Of a DNA stretch of 64,000 nt, positions 25,872 to 38,163 are shown piece after piece. The position numbers and the translations under genes were made by a program. The notes beneath the pieces were generated by a model. The model made no database searches, was not told the DNA's origin, and worked only from the letters and a program-made list of their open reading frames with translations. The DNA is taken from assembly GCF_016545825.1 (NCBI RefSeq), contig NC_052615.1:22498520-22562519 (forward strand). The letters are read 5' to 3'. Each line of letters opens with the position of its first letter. Positions within the stretch are counted from its first letter, which is position 1. The stretch is from Eucalyptus grandis. Its lineage: Eukaryota; Streptophyta; Magnoliopsida; Myrtales; Myrtaceae.

Positions 25872-28274
25872 TTACTCAAAGATAGAAGGGTGGATACCCC
25901 AACTAAGTTGAAGACGTTTGTTGCGGAGGATATCCAGGACCTTGGAGAATGTAAGGGCCTTGTCTTTAACAGCTTTGATTAGATGGGCTTTCATGGCTGG
26001 GAGGGAGAGCTGTTGGTTGCGGAAGATGATATTGTTTCTCTCCTTCCAGACAAGATAACATAAGGCACCAAAGGAAAACCTAACCATTGATTGGTGGAAC
26101 CCTGGATCAGATAAGTGATTAATAGCCCACAAAAGGTTCACTTTTCAGGTCTGGTTTCTCCAAGGAAGATTAAACTTCGCTGCCCAAAAGGCCGCAAGGC
26201 TGCGAGTAATGGAGCAGCCAAAGAAAAGGTGATCGATTGAATCCGGTCTAATTGAACAAAATGCACAAGACACATTCGAGATTCTTCCATGGGAGAGTAA
26301 CCTCACCTAAGTTGGTAGACGATTACGAGTAATCAGCCACAGGTGAGTTTGATAACGAGGAGGGAGAGAGGGGCTCCAAATAAACTTGTACCAGTGACTT
26401 AATGGCTTCCTCGTCCTCAGGAGATTCCAAGCAGAAGCTGAAGAGTAGGTTCCAGACGGGTGACCCAGCCAAACTAGTCGGTCATTTTCCCCATTAAGGT
26501 TTGGAAGGGGCTCCTCCCAAGTCGCAATAACACCCGCAAATGTGGAAGGGGTGGATAGGGCTGCCAAACTAGTTCTGATTGTAGCAAGACGTGGAATATC
26601 GGAGCAATAGATATCACGATTAGAGAAGATCTTATAGAAAGGGCCACGTGGATGCCAATAGTCAAACCAGAAGGAGGCTGAAGAGCCATCGCCAACATTC
26701 CATCTAAACTGAAGCTGGATCAAGTCACGAAGACCAAGTAATTTCTTCCAAGCCCATGAATAGGACGTTGGCTTAGGCACAATCCAAAAATTCTTACGCT
26801 TTAAGAAGTTTGAGTGGATCCATTTACACCATAGAGACTTTTTATCAATAAAGAGGATCCATAAGTGTTTGATCATTGCGGCCAAGTTACTTACTCGAAT
26901 GGATCGAATCCCCAACCCACCTTCCTCCTTAGGTAGGCAAACATCATCCCAAGCCACCTTAGCCCCACCCGAACTCAAGGTAGGTCCTTTCCAAAGGAAT
27001 TGTCGAAAGATTTGTTCAATTCGCTTAATAACCGAAGAAGGCAATATAAAGACACTCGACCAATACACCTGGATAGAGTGGAGGACCGATTTTATCAATT
27101 GCAACCTGCCTGCCATGGACAAGAATCGGTTGGTCCAAGATTGGACTCTCGAGGTGATAGCCTTCACCAACGCAGCACAATCTACTTTCCTAAGTGTAGT
27201 AGAAATAATAGGCACACCAAGGTACTTAAAAGGAAGAGATCCTAATTGGAAGCTTGAGGCACTTACCAGGGCATCCGTAAGAGAAGTAGGCCCTCCCGAG
27301 ATAAATATATCACTCTTGCGAAGATTGGGTAATAGGCCTGACCAGTCAGCAAAGAGATGGATCCCATCCATTAAGATCTGCATCAAGGTCAAGCTCGGCC
27401 TTCGAGAATAATAGGACATCATCCGCAAAGAAGAGAGCTTAGTGGCTTTGCATCTCTAAAAGTAATCGAAGCCTGGCTTATTGGATTGGCGGTTAAGGAT
27501 ACCAGTGAATACTTCCATAACGAGAGTGAAGATGTACGGAGACATCGGGTCACCCTGATGAATTCCCCTTCCGTTTGAGAAAAAACCATGAAGCTCACCA
27601 TTTAGGGAGATGGAGAACATGGGTGACCGGATACAAGCCATGATGCGGTCAATAAACACACCAGGGAAGCCAAAAGCTTTAAGGGTTAGTTCGATGAAAT
27701 TCCAATCCACCGAGTCAAAAGCTTTAGAAAAATCAACCTTAACGATGCATTTAGGCCGGTACGATTCATGATGGAATTCACAGAATAATTCCTGAGCTAA
27801 CAGGATATTATCGCTAATCCTTCTGCCTTTAACAAAGGCGTTTTGGGGAGGGCTGATGATGGAAGGAAGAATGGAAGCTAACCTGTTAGCAAGAATCTTG
27901 GTGATGCATTTATATATAGTGTTGCAACAAGCTATGGGGCGAAAGTCATTGACTGTCGAGGCATTCGGGATGTTAGGAACCAAGGTGATGATAGTGGCAT
28001 TAATCTGTCGAAGGAGGTGGCCCGAGTTGAAGAAATCTCAAACCGCCAAAATCACCGAAGGACCAACTATGTCCCACGACCGCTTAAAGAAATCTGCGTT
28101 GAATCCATCCGAGCCAGGGGCTTTACCATTTGCAAGGGAGAACATGGTTTCCCGAATCTCCTCATCCGTAACAGGTCGAGAGAGGCTAAGAAAATGAGCA
28201 TCGCTGATAGTATGATTTAAATGAGCACGAATATCATCAGACGAAGGCTTTACAGCAGGGGGGGAAGCCGCCAA
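25872..28274 (-). pseudogene. LINE ORF2, reverse transcriptase and zf-RVT
   Basis: The pieces in order are a linker with EEIRETMFSLANGKAPGSDG (28274-28038); RT fingers/palm with PIACCNTIYKCITKILANRL, NAFVKGRRISDNILL, KVDFSKAFDSVDW and GRGIHQGDPMSPYIF (27983-27456); the FFADDVLLFS active-site box near 27404-27440, where the frame changes; then KSDIFISGG, PFKYLGVPI, RLQLIKSVLHSIQVYW and the zf-RVT region (27428-26307); and the final segment ALCYLVWKERNNIIFRN (26141-25872). Three or more breaks make it non-functional. Confidence 0.9.
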
Positions 28275-28549
28275 AAGGTTACAAAAATGGGAGATAAAGA
28301 GCTGTTGAACTTCGAGGGGGTCGAACTGAGATCTCCATCAATAATTGATAATATTCTATTCCAGAGTTGGCTCCGCTTGACCGAGTGATGGAAATATTTC
28401 GTGTTTCGGTCGCCTTTTTTAAGCTAGCGCACTCTAGACTTTTGTCTGAAGAATGACTCTTCTTGTATGCGAAGATCTGAGAAAGCCTGCAGGCGTTCCT
28501 TCTCTGTATCAGCTAAAGATTGGTTGAGCGGGTCTAATTGAATTGCATT

Positions 28550-29500
28550 TTAGGCAATCAACAACAGACTTCTAGCTTCCTCCGTACGAGTTGATATATC
28601 CGAGTAGGTTGTCATGTTTAGGCCTTTAAGTCTGTACTTTAGAGCATGCAATTTGCAGCAAAGCATATACATGGGTGAGCCAACGAAGGAAGAATCCCAT
28701 ACCTGTGCTACCAGCTCAAAGAAGGTCGGATGGGCCATCCAAAAGTTGAAAAACTTAAAAGGCTTACGGTTGTTTGGAGTAGGGAGGATCCTAACAACCA
28801 TCGGGGAATGGTCCGATACACCCGGCGCCAAGAAGGAGGCCTTAGAATAAGAGAATGTAGAGTTCCAAGCCGAATTTACAACAACCCTGTCGATCTTCCT
28901 TTGTTTGCGATTAGGTCCAGAAGAGGCTGCCCAAGTAAAGCGATTACCAACAAACCTAAGATCATCCAAGCCAGCTTGAATGAAACAATTGCCAAAATCT
29001 TCAAAGGCTGGAATCCAGTAGTTTGATCTATCCACCCTATCAGAGGCATACCGGATAGCATTGAAGTCTCCCGCAACGATCCAAGGCTCATTCGGGTACA
29101 AAAGGCTGTAGTGATTCAACTCAGCCCACAACGGTCTTCTCAAATCAAATGAGTGCTCCGCATAAACCACCGATAAGTAGAAGGAAGTGCCATTAGTGAT
29201 AGATCTCAAGTGGCCATGAATGGCCTGAGAGGAGCAGTCGGACATAATAAAAAGGGCATAGGCAGGGTTCCAACCCACCCAAACTCTACCTCTTGCCGAA
29301 TGCACATAATTGAAGCACCAATTCCAATTAGAAAGAAAGCAAACGAGAGACAAGATGAAAAAACATTAGACGAGATCTTAGTCTTCAAGATACCAATACA
29401 GCAAATGTTATTGGTTCTCACAAAATTCCTAATTTCGGCCTATTTAAGGGGGGGTGCCGAGACCCATAATATTCCAAACACCAAAAAACATGGGACCCAA
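28550..29500 (-). pseudogene. LINE ORF2, endonuclease domain
   Basis: Minus-strand reading shows FGVWNIMGLGTP near 29480, then a frame change next to a C-run, and an APE-like endonuclease: LSVVYAEHSFDLRRPLWAEL, PWIVAGDFNAI (catalytic GDFN), GLDDLRFVGNRFTW, KIDRVVVNSAW and SDHSPMVV (the catalytic SDH box). The 267-residue open part runs from 29353 to 28550 and stops before the RT linker. Confidence 0.88.
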
Positions 29501-29513
29501 AAAGGAGAGTAAG

Positions 29514-31141
29514 TTACCTTTTCTTGCCACCTCGCTTTTTCTCCGAGGGTGGCATCAGTTTAGAATTCAAAGGGAAACGCACATCAGCTGACGCAGGTCG
29601 AAGATTTCCTTTCTGCCTCACAAGGGCTGCAAGGGTCGGTTCAGGGGGAAGATGGGGAGGGTCAGGATCCGCAAGGATGGATGAAGCAACTACATCGGGA
29701 GAATCCGATTCACTTCCATTAGAACTTATCTCATCTGGGACTTCAACATTCGAGGGGGAGGCGGGATCCACCATAGCATCGCCTTGTGCTCCAATAATAC
29801 CGGCTTGGGGGTTATCATCAATTCTTATCTTTAGAGGAGCAATTACCTTAGGAACAGGCTCGACTAGAACCATATCTTGAGGTTGCTTGCCACGAGAGGG
29901 AGGGATAATATTATGAACCGGCAAGTTTTGATGAATGACAGGATTTTGAAATCTTCTTTTACCACGAACTTCATGCCATTCATTAGCAAGCAGAGGAACA
30001 GGCTTTCTAGCGGGTGTATTGCCAGCTTTAGGAGAGACCGGGATAGCAGGATCAACACATCGATGGCCAAAACAAACACAGGATGGGCAAATGGAAGGAA
30101 CCCATTCGTAATAAACAGACACATAGCGGGGCTCATCATTTAACGTGAATTCAATCACTTCTAGGAGAGTGCTCGAAGCATCAATCTCCACACATATACG
30201 GGCAAAAGTCACAACAGTCATTTCTTCAGTTCGACTATCCACATAGAGAGGCTTACCTAAAGCACTAGTAAGAGCACTAAAACCTGAGGCTGACCAAAGA
30301 GAGACCGGAACATTTCTGAGTCAGACCCAAATAGGGACTGAACTGTGGCTGGCCTTCTTGAGTTCCATCGTTGGATACCATTGTTGGAAGACCAAGGGAA
30401 TCTTGGAAACCATAATCGGTTCTCCTTCAAGAACCTTCCGCCTAAAAGCACGATCTGGTATATGGAAGAAGTAGTAACCCGGATCGCGGGTATTACTTCA
30501 ACTAGATGGTGACCCCAAGCAAAGCGAGAGCAGCCTTTGTCATATCAAGGGGAGTCTCTTCCCAATATAATGGCCAACAAGGCATTCCTCCCATTTTGGG
30601 TGAGCAGCTTGCATAATCTCCTCAGAGATTTGCACAACAATTTTATTATCAATAACGGCAGGAGGAAAATAGGATAAGCTATATCCTTTTGTACTTGACC
30701 GAGTAACCGCCGCCCAAGAACGGGTGGGGGGTGGCTGAGGAGCTTCTGTAAAAGGGCCCTGTTGAGTGACAAAAGCCTTACCATAAGTAGAAGCGATCCT
30801 TGATGAACAGCAGTGCGCTGAGCCTGAGGAAGACGATAGGAAGGCATGGGAGTACCACTCATGGCTGAATCTTTAATCTTTCCATTCGGAGCCATGGAGG
30901 TGGAGGGGCTCGCACCACTAGGTTGAGAGAAAGGAAGCCCACCAAGCTGAAATCGAGCTTTCCTTGCTCTGCTTCGACCTCTGCTTCGCGATCGGCCTTT
31001 CTGGCCACGGGCATCCCTCAATGCAGAAAATTGACGGCCATGAGGGATGCGAGAAGAAGGGGGAGGGGCAGAGGCTTCCTTCAAAGCCTTAGGAAGAGGC
31101 TTACCCAAGATTCCATCCGAGATCGAGGAGGACGACGCCAT
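29514..31141 (-). pseudogene. LINE ORF1 (gag-like, zinc knuckle)
   Basis: The start MASSSSISDGILGKPLPKAL lies at 31141, followed by a basic stretch (GQKGRSRSRGRSRARKARF). The frame is lost between about 30545 and 30242; the DUF4283-like region expected there is only patchily readable. From 30242 the frame resumes with VTFARICVEID, YVSVYYEWVPSICPSC and a zinc-knuckle-like CPSCVCFGHRC. The C-terminal part is polar and low in complexity and ends PPSEKKRGGKKR at 29514. It would act as the RNA-binding chaperone of the element; this copy is broken. Confidence 0.75.
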
Positions 31142-31410
31142 TACAGCAGGCGTAAACCAGAACCCGAAAACCTAATCACATAGTCCATGAAATCCGAAAG
31201 AGGAGGCCATACTAGGCGAAATCCTTCGGTGGAGATGTAGATCGGGTCTAGGTGGGGTTCGTCTCCAAAAACGAGCTCAAACGGATGGCTGAGCTGGTCG
31301 GAGCCAACAACAGCTAGTTCCGGTGAATAGTAGCGTGCGTACCAGCTAGAGAGAAAAGAGATGAACAGTAGAGTATCGGGCGCTTCCGACTCATTTACAA
31401 GTGAAATCTT

Positions 31411-31557
31411 CTCTCTTAAGAGTTTCTCTTTTTAAGATCCTTATGAGTCGAGTGGGTAAGGCTGGCTTGGTAAGAAATTCCTAAAACTACATAGGTTGAG
31501 AATGCTAGATCGATTGACTCGTGATAAGTATGCTAGATCGATTGACCCGTAATAAGT
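31411..31557 (+). repeat. Gypsy left LTR, second part, ending in a 28-bp tandem duplication
   Basis: This continues the LTR after the LINE. Its end carries two copies of a 28-bp unit, 31502-31529 and 31530-31557 (ATGCTAGATCGATTGAC...), differing at two or three positions, directly before the primer-binding-like sequence. Confidence 0.7.
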
Positions 31558-31559
31558 GG

Positions 31560-34500
31560 TACTCGAGCAAGTCGTTCGAAGGTGCAATGGTTGATCCATG
31601 TTATGATGTCTTGATCATTCATGGTGAGGATTGTGGAAGGGTCGTTGAGAAGGTTTGCACCAAGGCAAAAAAGGGCCATGGTTACTCAAGTTTGAGGGAT
31701 CCAATGCGTGACTTGAAGCACTGGGTGGTGAACATGGACCTTGTTGTCTCAAAAGTCCAAGGATCGGTTGAGGATTTGACCTAGACCATTGAAGGAGTTG
31801 AGGCCAGAAGGGAGGAGCTCATGGCCGAGGTGCAAGAGGCTCAAGACATGCATTATAGAATTTGCGGAGAGGTGCTGGGGATTTTGGCCTAAGAAGTCCA
31901 ACAACAAGATGATGCCTTGGATGCTAGGATGGCAGTCATGTGCATAGAGATAGCCAAGCTTAAGGGGAAGTTCACGGAAGTTGAAGTGGCACGCGTGACT
32001 AGAGTGAGCACCATGTAATCAAATCCATGATTGGACACGCCCAAGCCAAAGGAGTTCAAGGGCCCGCAAGTGGCCAAGGATGTGAACAACTTCCTATGGT
32101 GCATGGAATTATACTTCCGAGCCATGGGAATAATCAACGTCACATCTCGAGTAAACACTACAACTATACACATGGTTGATAATGTATTGTTGTGGTGGCA
32201 TCATTGGCACGATAATGGGAGTGGTGACCCTATCATGACTTGGGTAATGTTTGTGAGGAATTTCGACGAAACTACTCTCCCGAACAAGATTTGGCTCAGG
32301 ATTGCTCGTGTGTAATTCTAGGGCTTTTGACCACTCCAGGAGCATCTGTTCATGGTCATAACAGAGATTATGCGGAGGAAGAAGCTCACAATGAGCTTTG
32401 TCACCTAGAGCAAAAGGAAAGAGTTCACTAGTATATCAAGCCATACTTGGAGTTGTTACTCTAAATCCCATTGATGAGCGATATGGAGGAGTATTATCAA
32501 TTCATGGGTGGCCTCAAACTGTAGGTCAAGCAAGAGCTCAAGCAACGCAACACAAGGGATCTCACAACTACCATGATTGTGGCTAAGACCCTTGTGGAGT
32601 ACAAGCCACCTTCTACAAGTAAGCCGAACTCCCGTTTGAAGGACAAGGCCAATGGTCGGAGAAACAAATTCCACCGTTTGAGTGAAGGCTAAACATCAAC
32701 ACCCCCTCCTAAGGCTTTGTTGGAGTGGAGCGATCGAGGACAAAAGAATGTACGCACTTATAAGTGTTTCTTTTGTGATGGCCCACATATGACTCGAGAT
32801 TGTCCGAATATGGTCAAGCTTGTGGTCCTCTTCAAGGAGGACAAAAGGCAAAGGAAGAGACTTGACTAGGTTTGTTGCGGATCCCAAGCATCATCAAGTC
32901 CAAGAAGGCAAAGGAGCCTAAGGGACTTATGTTCAGGGATGTGAAGATCAGAGGAACTGCGATGAGTGCACTTATGGACATTAGGGTATCCGATCTCTTG
33001 ATATTAGAAGAGGTCGCAAAGAAGTTGAATCTTCAAGTCGAAAAAAGAGTTGGGTGGCTCAAGACTGTGAACTCCAATGAGGTCCTGACTAGCATTGTGG
33101 CTCGGGATGTGGAACTTCACATTGGACCATGGACTAGCTAGGAGACTATCGTGGTAATCCCTTCCAACAATTATAACTTTATCATGGGTCTTGGAATCCT
33201 AGATAGGATAAATGCTGGTGTTATGACATTCACCGATTGTATATGCATATTGGATGGTCATTGCCAATGTGTGATCTTGATCTAGCATGAGTCGAGTTGT
33301 GATCGAAAGATACCATCAGCTATGCAAGTTTCTTTGGGAGGAAGGAAATGGGAGGTAATCTTCTTGGCAACTTTGAAAGCTAAAGTCCATAAAGGTGAAG
33401 GGAGTTATGTCCTGACAGAGGTAGTTAGGTCCTCAACTCATTCAAGGATATGATGCCTCTTAAGCTAGAAGAAGTCTTCACCTCGAAGGGAGGTGGATTA
33501 TCGGATTGAGTTTATGCCTGACGCTCGATTGCCCGCCACGGTGCCTTATTGCATGGTGGCCCCTGAATTATAAGAACTACCAAAGAAAAAAAAACTCAAG
33601 GAGTTACTTAATGCAAGTTATATTTTGTTGTCAAAGGCTTTGTTTAGCACCTTGGTTTTGTTCCAAAAGAAGCACAATGGATCACTCCGGATGTGCATAG
33701 ATTTATGGATGTTGAACAAGCTCATGATCAAGAATATGTACCCAATCCCACTCATTGCAGATCTATTTGATCAACTTGTAGGAGTATAGTGGTTCACCAA
33801 GCTTGACCTTGGATTGGGCTACTACCAAGTTTGATTCGTCGAAGGGGATGAGCCAAATACTGCTTGCCCGACGCGTTATGGATCCTATGAGTTTCTCGTT
33901 ATGTTATTTGGCCTAACCAATTCTCTAGCCACATTCTGCATAGTGATGAACAAGGTACTCTACCAAGTTTATCTTGATAATATCATAGTATATAGCTAGA
34001 CACTTGAGGAACACATCAAGCACCTGAAACAAATTTTCCAAGTCTTGAGCGAGAATGACTTATATGTCAAGCGCAGGAAATGAACCTTCGCTCAAAGGGA
34101 ATAGCCATTCCTAAGGCATATCGTTAGAGGTGGACGAGTGCAGATGGACATGGCCAAGATTCGAGCCATCGTGGATTAGGAACTACCAACTAGTTTTGAT
34201 GGAGTAGAGGTCATTCATTGGCCTCACAAACTACTATTAGCGTTTCATCTAAAATTATTCAAGCACCACTATGTCACTTATGGATATGTTAAAAAAATGA
34301 GAAGTTGTAGGATGGAGGACTCGATGTCAAAATATGTTTAATCGGTTGAAGTAAGCAATGACCGAGGAGCCGATACTCGTGTTGCCCGATTATTCCAAAC
34401 CTCCTAAGGTAGAGATTAACACCTCAGATTATGCTATTGGTGGTGTTCCTATGCAAGATGGGCATCTGGTGGCATTTGAGTCTCGAAAACTTAACAATAC

Positions 34501-36151
34501 CAAATAGTGGTATATTGTCCAGGAGAAGGAAATTGACCGCGGTGGTGCATTGTCTTCATACATTGAGGCATTATCTCTTGGGATTCAAGTTTATTGTGAG
34601 GACATACAACATGGCCACAAGCTACTTTCAAATCCAAAAGAAGTTGAGTCTGAAAGGGCGTTGTGGTCACTCTAAGTTGACCCGAGTGCTCATGGATTGA
34701 TCGCAACAAGAAGGGGCTGAAACATGACCCAATGGTCAAGGCGCTCCTTGAGCATGCACGGGAGAACAAGACTCGACATTTTTGGTGTGATAATGATCTT
34801 TTTTACACCAAGGGGTGGTGATTGTACATGCCACTCCATGGGAAGTTGAGGAAGGAAGTATTGTGCAAATGCCACCAGTTGAAGTGGGCAGGGACCCCCT
34901 GCCACCATGATGCTTGTGAAGGATTAATACTACCGGTCTCACCTACATGACAACATTAAGATGTATGTGAAGACCTATCTTGCATGCCAACAAGACAGGC
35001 TAGAGCAGCTCATCACCGGGGGTCCTTGAGTCACTTCCTATCTCAGAGCGTCCATGGGAGAGCATTTCCATGGACTTTATAGTGAACTTATCAAAGTCCG
35101 AAGGGTATCGAACTCTCATAGTCATGGTGGACTAAATCTCCATGTATGCGATGTTCATGCACACGACGAAGGATTGTCCAGCCGAGGAGGCGGCCAAGCT
35201 ATTCATCAAGTACATCATCAAGTATTGGGGAGTATCGTGGGTGATCTGTGAGCAATTATGATCCTCAATTCACAGGGCGTTTCTAGACCAAGCTCTTCAA
35301 GTTGCTAGGGTTAGACCTCAACTAATCTAAGAGTTTGCATCCCCAAACCAACGATCAAATGGAGAGGGTAAATGCACACTTGGTGATATATCTCGAATAT
35401 TATGTGAGCACGAGACAAGCAAATTGGGCAAAGTTGATCAATGTAGCCTAATTCTCATACAACCTACAACTAAGCAAGTCCATAAATTGGAGTCTGTTTG
35501 AGATCACGATAGAGCAACAACTGTTTACTCCAAGTGCGGTTGCCATGGGCTACCGAGGGAGTAGCTAATCCACGTACAAGTTCGCCAAGGATTGGCACCA
35601 GCAGGTGAACTTAGTGTGGACCTATCGACATAAGGCCTTAAAGCACATAAAGAAGTGGGTTGATAAGAAACGATGTGAAATTTCAAGTCGGGGACTTAGT
35701 GTGAGCCAAACTACACTTGACCCTCCGATACAAGGATGTGCGTAAGGGGTTGATCCATCACTATGATAGGTCATCCCGAGTGTTGGAATGAGTCGGGAAG
35801 ATCACATACAAGCTGAAGTTGCCATCGAAACTCAAGGTACATATAATATTCTGTGTTAGTATGCTTAAGCCTTTCCATATATATGAGAAAGATCCAAATC
35901 AAGAGGAGTTACACTAGGCATCACTTGGGGCAAAAACCTTGTTTGATTGAGAGGTTGAGTGCATCATGGCATATCAAGTCACACGAAGCGGTATTGTGCA
36001 CCAAAGTAAGAGTATTTGGTCCAATGAAAAGGTCTTCTAGAGAGCGAAGTCAGTTGGAAACCCACTGAAGCACTTTGGCAATTTAGGAAGCACATCGATG
36101 CCTTCTATGCCGAAGATATGATGAAGACGTGCTTGACTAGGTGGGGGGAAA
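31560..36151 (+). pseudogene. Gypsy gag-pol relic
   Basis: Plus-strand pieces in order are: a gag coiled coil (31587-31784); the gag core PKPKEFKGPQVAKDVNNFL and AMGIINVTSRVNT (32035-32315); a CCHC zinc knuckle CFFCDGPHMTRDCP (about 32767-32808); a protease-like region with ALMDIRVSDLLI, where the usual catalytic DTGA is altered (32960-33000); RT with [34 protein letters not shown] and YLDNIIVYS, a changed form of the YxDD box (33690-34000); RNase H with INTSDYAIGG (about 34417); integrase with [19 protein letters not shown] (near 35050); and a chromodomain-side tail with SVLKPFHIYE-like sequence (near 35860). At least a dozen stops and frame changes separate them. Confidence 0.8.
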
Positions 36152-36560
36152 TGTCACGGTCCAAGGAGATGGCATGACCCAAAAGATTTATGTACGAAAG
36201 ATTGTGACTGATTCATGAATGAGCGGCCCTCAACCTATCCCTTAAAATCCTAGGGATTTCTCGAGTATTCTAATATACTATTTCGAGGGGCGATATGATA
36301 ATTATATACAATTGTAATAAATGCGAGAAAATAATAGTTGGGGAGATGCAATCTCCACCATTAGATCAATAGGAGATCTATGGTTATGGTAAGCCTTGTA
36401 CTTGTATGTATAGGGCCTCTCCATTTGTATCTTATTTACAAGTGAAATACATTCTAAAACTTCTCTTTATAATTTTTCTCTCTAAAATCCTTGTGAGTTG
36501 AGTGGGTGAGGCCGACTTGGGAAGAAATTCCTAAGGTTGCATGGGTTAGGGAATGCTAGA
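36152..36560 (+). repeat. Gypsy right LTR
   Basis: It begins TGTCACGGTCC after the polypurine tract and ends near GCTAGATCGA. It is clearly diverged from the left LTR (frequent substitutions and small indels by eye), so the insertion is old. Confidence 0.75.
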
Positions 36561-37608
36561 TCGATGTGCCACAGTTGCATCGCATCATTCTCTAAAGCTC
36601 CTAAAGATGTTGCAGGTGATTAGTCAATGATTCTTAGAGGAAGTACAGACCATTTTCTTTATTCCATCCTATCACCATGTGAGCATCTATTCTTTCATAA
36701 CTTACACCTTATATAGAGAATTGATATCCAATTTCATAACGACTACTCATACCTATAAAGTCTATTATCAATTTTTGTACATTTCTCACCTCAATCAATC
36801 TCGCTATGGCATCATGCATCTTGATTTGAATTGTTCTTACATCCATTAATTTACGATTGATTTGAATTGTTCTTACATCCATTAATTTACGAGCAGCATT
36901 TGTAGACACCTAACTCTTTACTAAGGCTTGACTAAATTTTGATTAAAAATGAACTTCGTTGAAATTAGGAGCGAATGGTACAATTGGCCACCCTCTATAA
37001 GAGCGTTCTAGCAACACCGAACTTACCAAAATTGGATGGCCGGATCACGGGATCATGCAATTTTTAATATTGATTGTACAATCTTAGGGGTGTTAGGAAG
37101 ATTGTGACATTCTTATATCAAATGATGAATTCACATAGATCTACTCACAAGTTTTGCGCTCCCTTCACAACCACGTTACGAATCCTAAACCAAGAAAAAA
37201 GAATTAATCATTGTGCTTTTTGAGACAAATTCCAAGAAATTACTGCGCCATTACTAAAAAGTTCATGGCTTTTGTGATGATCTCCTCCTTTGATCTTTCC
37301 TTCCAACAATTGGACCCAAGTAACGATCACTATTATTTGTTTGTTTGTAAAACAAACAAATAGTGTTTTTATTTATTTATCTCACATATGATAATAATCG
37401 GGAGGAAGTGGGCTACTTTATAAGTATCAGTCTTGTAGTTTGTTCAAAAGAAGAATAATGGGTGGTGACCACTAATCCTCTGTTTACTATTTTATTTTTT
37501 ATTTCGTATGGTAATCTTGATAATCTTTATTAGTTGAAAGGTTGTATTTATTCTATTAGTATTTTAAGAAGTTATGAAATTTGAATTCAAAAAAAATATA
37601 CTATCGTT
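36561..37608. other. Intergenic spacer without recognisable gene
   Basis: The only structure I see is a tandem duplication of a 36-bp unit at 36821-36892. No open frame here resembles a known protein. Confidence 0.6.
36821..36892. repeat. 36-bp perfect tandem duplication
   Basis: The unit TTGATTTGAATTGTTC...ATTTACGA at 36821-36856 is repeated exactly at 36857-36892. Confidence 0.95.
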
Positions 37609-37990
37609 ATTATTATTATTAGGGTTAATATCATGAAAAACCCTAAATTAGTATACCTATTACAAATTTATTCAAAATCAATACATTTTTGACAAATTTA
37701 TCCGAAACTAATACACTTGTGACAAATTACTCTCTGTTAATTTTGTTAAATTTTATTGTCAAATTTTTTAGTTGAATGACAAGTGACAGTTTACTAGTAT
37801 ATTAGTTTGAGATTTTACTCTCCGTTTATCACAATTATACTAGTTTTGTGATTTTTTGTGATGTTAATCCATTTTAATGGAGGATATATTCATTACAAAT
37901 GTACTAGTTTAGGGATTCTTGGAGGTAAAAAAAATAAAATTGGTATATTTGTCACAAATATACAGTTTGGGGTTTTCCGTGATATTAACA
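37609..37990. mobile_element. MITE-like inverted-repeat element
   Basis: The left end reads TTAGGGTTAATATCATGAAA and the right end, reversed, TTGTTAATATCACGGAAAAC, imperfect inverted repeats of about 35 bp. The inside is AT-rich and non-coding with repeated TTTATCC/ACAAAT words. ATT-rich sequence flanks both ends, so a precise target duplication cannot be told. Confidence 0.6.
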
Positions 37991-38004
37991 ATTATTATTA
38001 TTAT

Positions 38005-38072
<68 letters not shown>
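37990..38072. repeat. (ATT)n microsatellite
   Basis: About 27 ATT/TTA units run through this stretch with one short interruption (ATTTATTT) near 38007. Apparent poly-Ile or poly-Leu open frames across it are artefacts. Confidence 0.97.
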
Positions 38073-38074
<2 letters not shown>

Positions 38075-38163
38075 TCTGAATTTTATATATCTTTTCAAAG
38101 TAACCTTTGAAAACGTACTTGTTCACTTTGCAACCTTTCCCAAAGGATTGTTTTTATTTATTA

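Larger units (their letters stand above)
25410..31390 (-). mobile_element. LINE (L1-like), near full length, 6.0 kb
   Basis: It lies on the minus strand with its 3' poly(A) seen as the T-run at 25408-25421. The sequence TCATTTACAAGTGAAATCTT (20 bp) occurs at 25390-25409 and again at 31391-31410, a perfect target-site duplication that fixes both ends. ORF1 (31141 to 29514) and ORF2 (about 29500 to 25872) are both present but broken by several frame changes and stops. The 5' untranslated part is 31142-31390. The element sits inside a Gypsy LTR and is therefore younger than it. Confidence 0.92.
25124..36560 (+). mobile_element. Decayed Ty3/Gypsy LTR retrotransposon, left LTR split by a LINE
   Basis: The right LTR (36152 to about 36560) and the left LTR (25124-25409 plus 31411 to about 31553) align along their length: shared stretches include ACAATTGTAATAAATG-like, TTACAAGTGAAAT, GAGTCGAGTGGGT / GAGTTGAGTGGGT and AATGCTAGATCGA. 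A degenerate primer site (TGGTACTCGAGCAAG) lies at 31557-31571 and a polypurine tract (GGTGGGGGGAAA) just before 36152. The internal order gag, protease, RT, RNase H, integrase is that of Ty3/Gypsy. The coding region is full of stops, so the copy is dead. Confidence 0.85.

Noticed and set aside
37858..38110. Open frames with long poly-Ile/poly-Leu runs
   Set aside because: They are translations of the (ATT)n microsatellite and have no protein-like content outside it.
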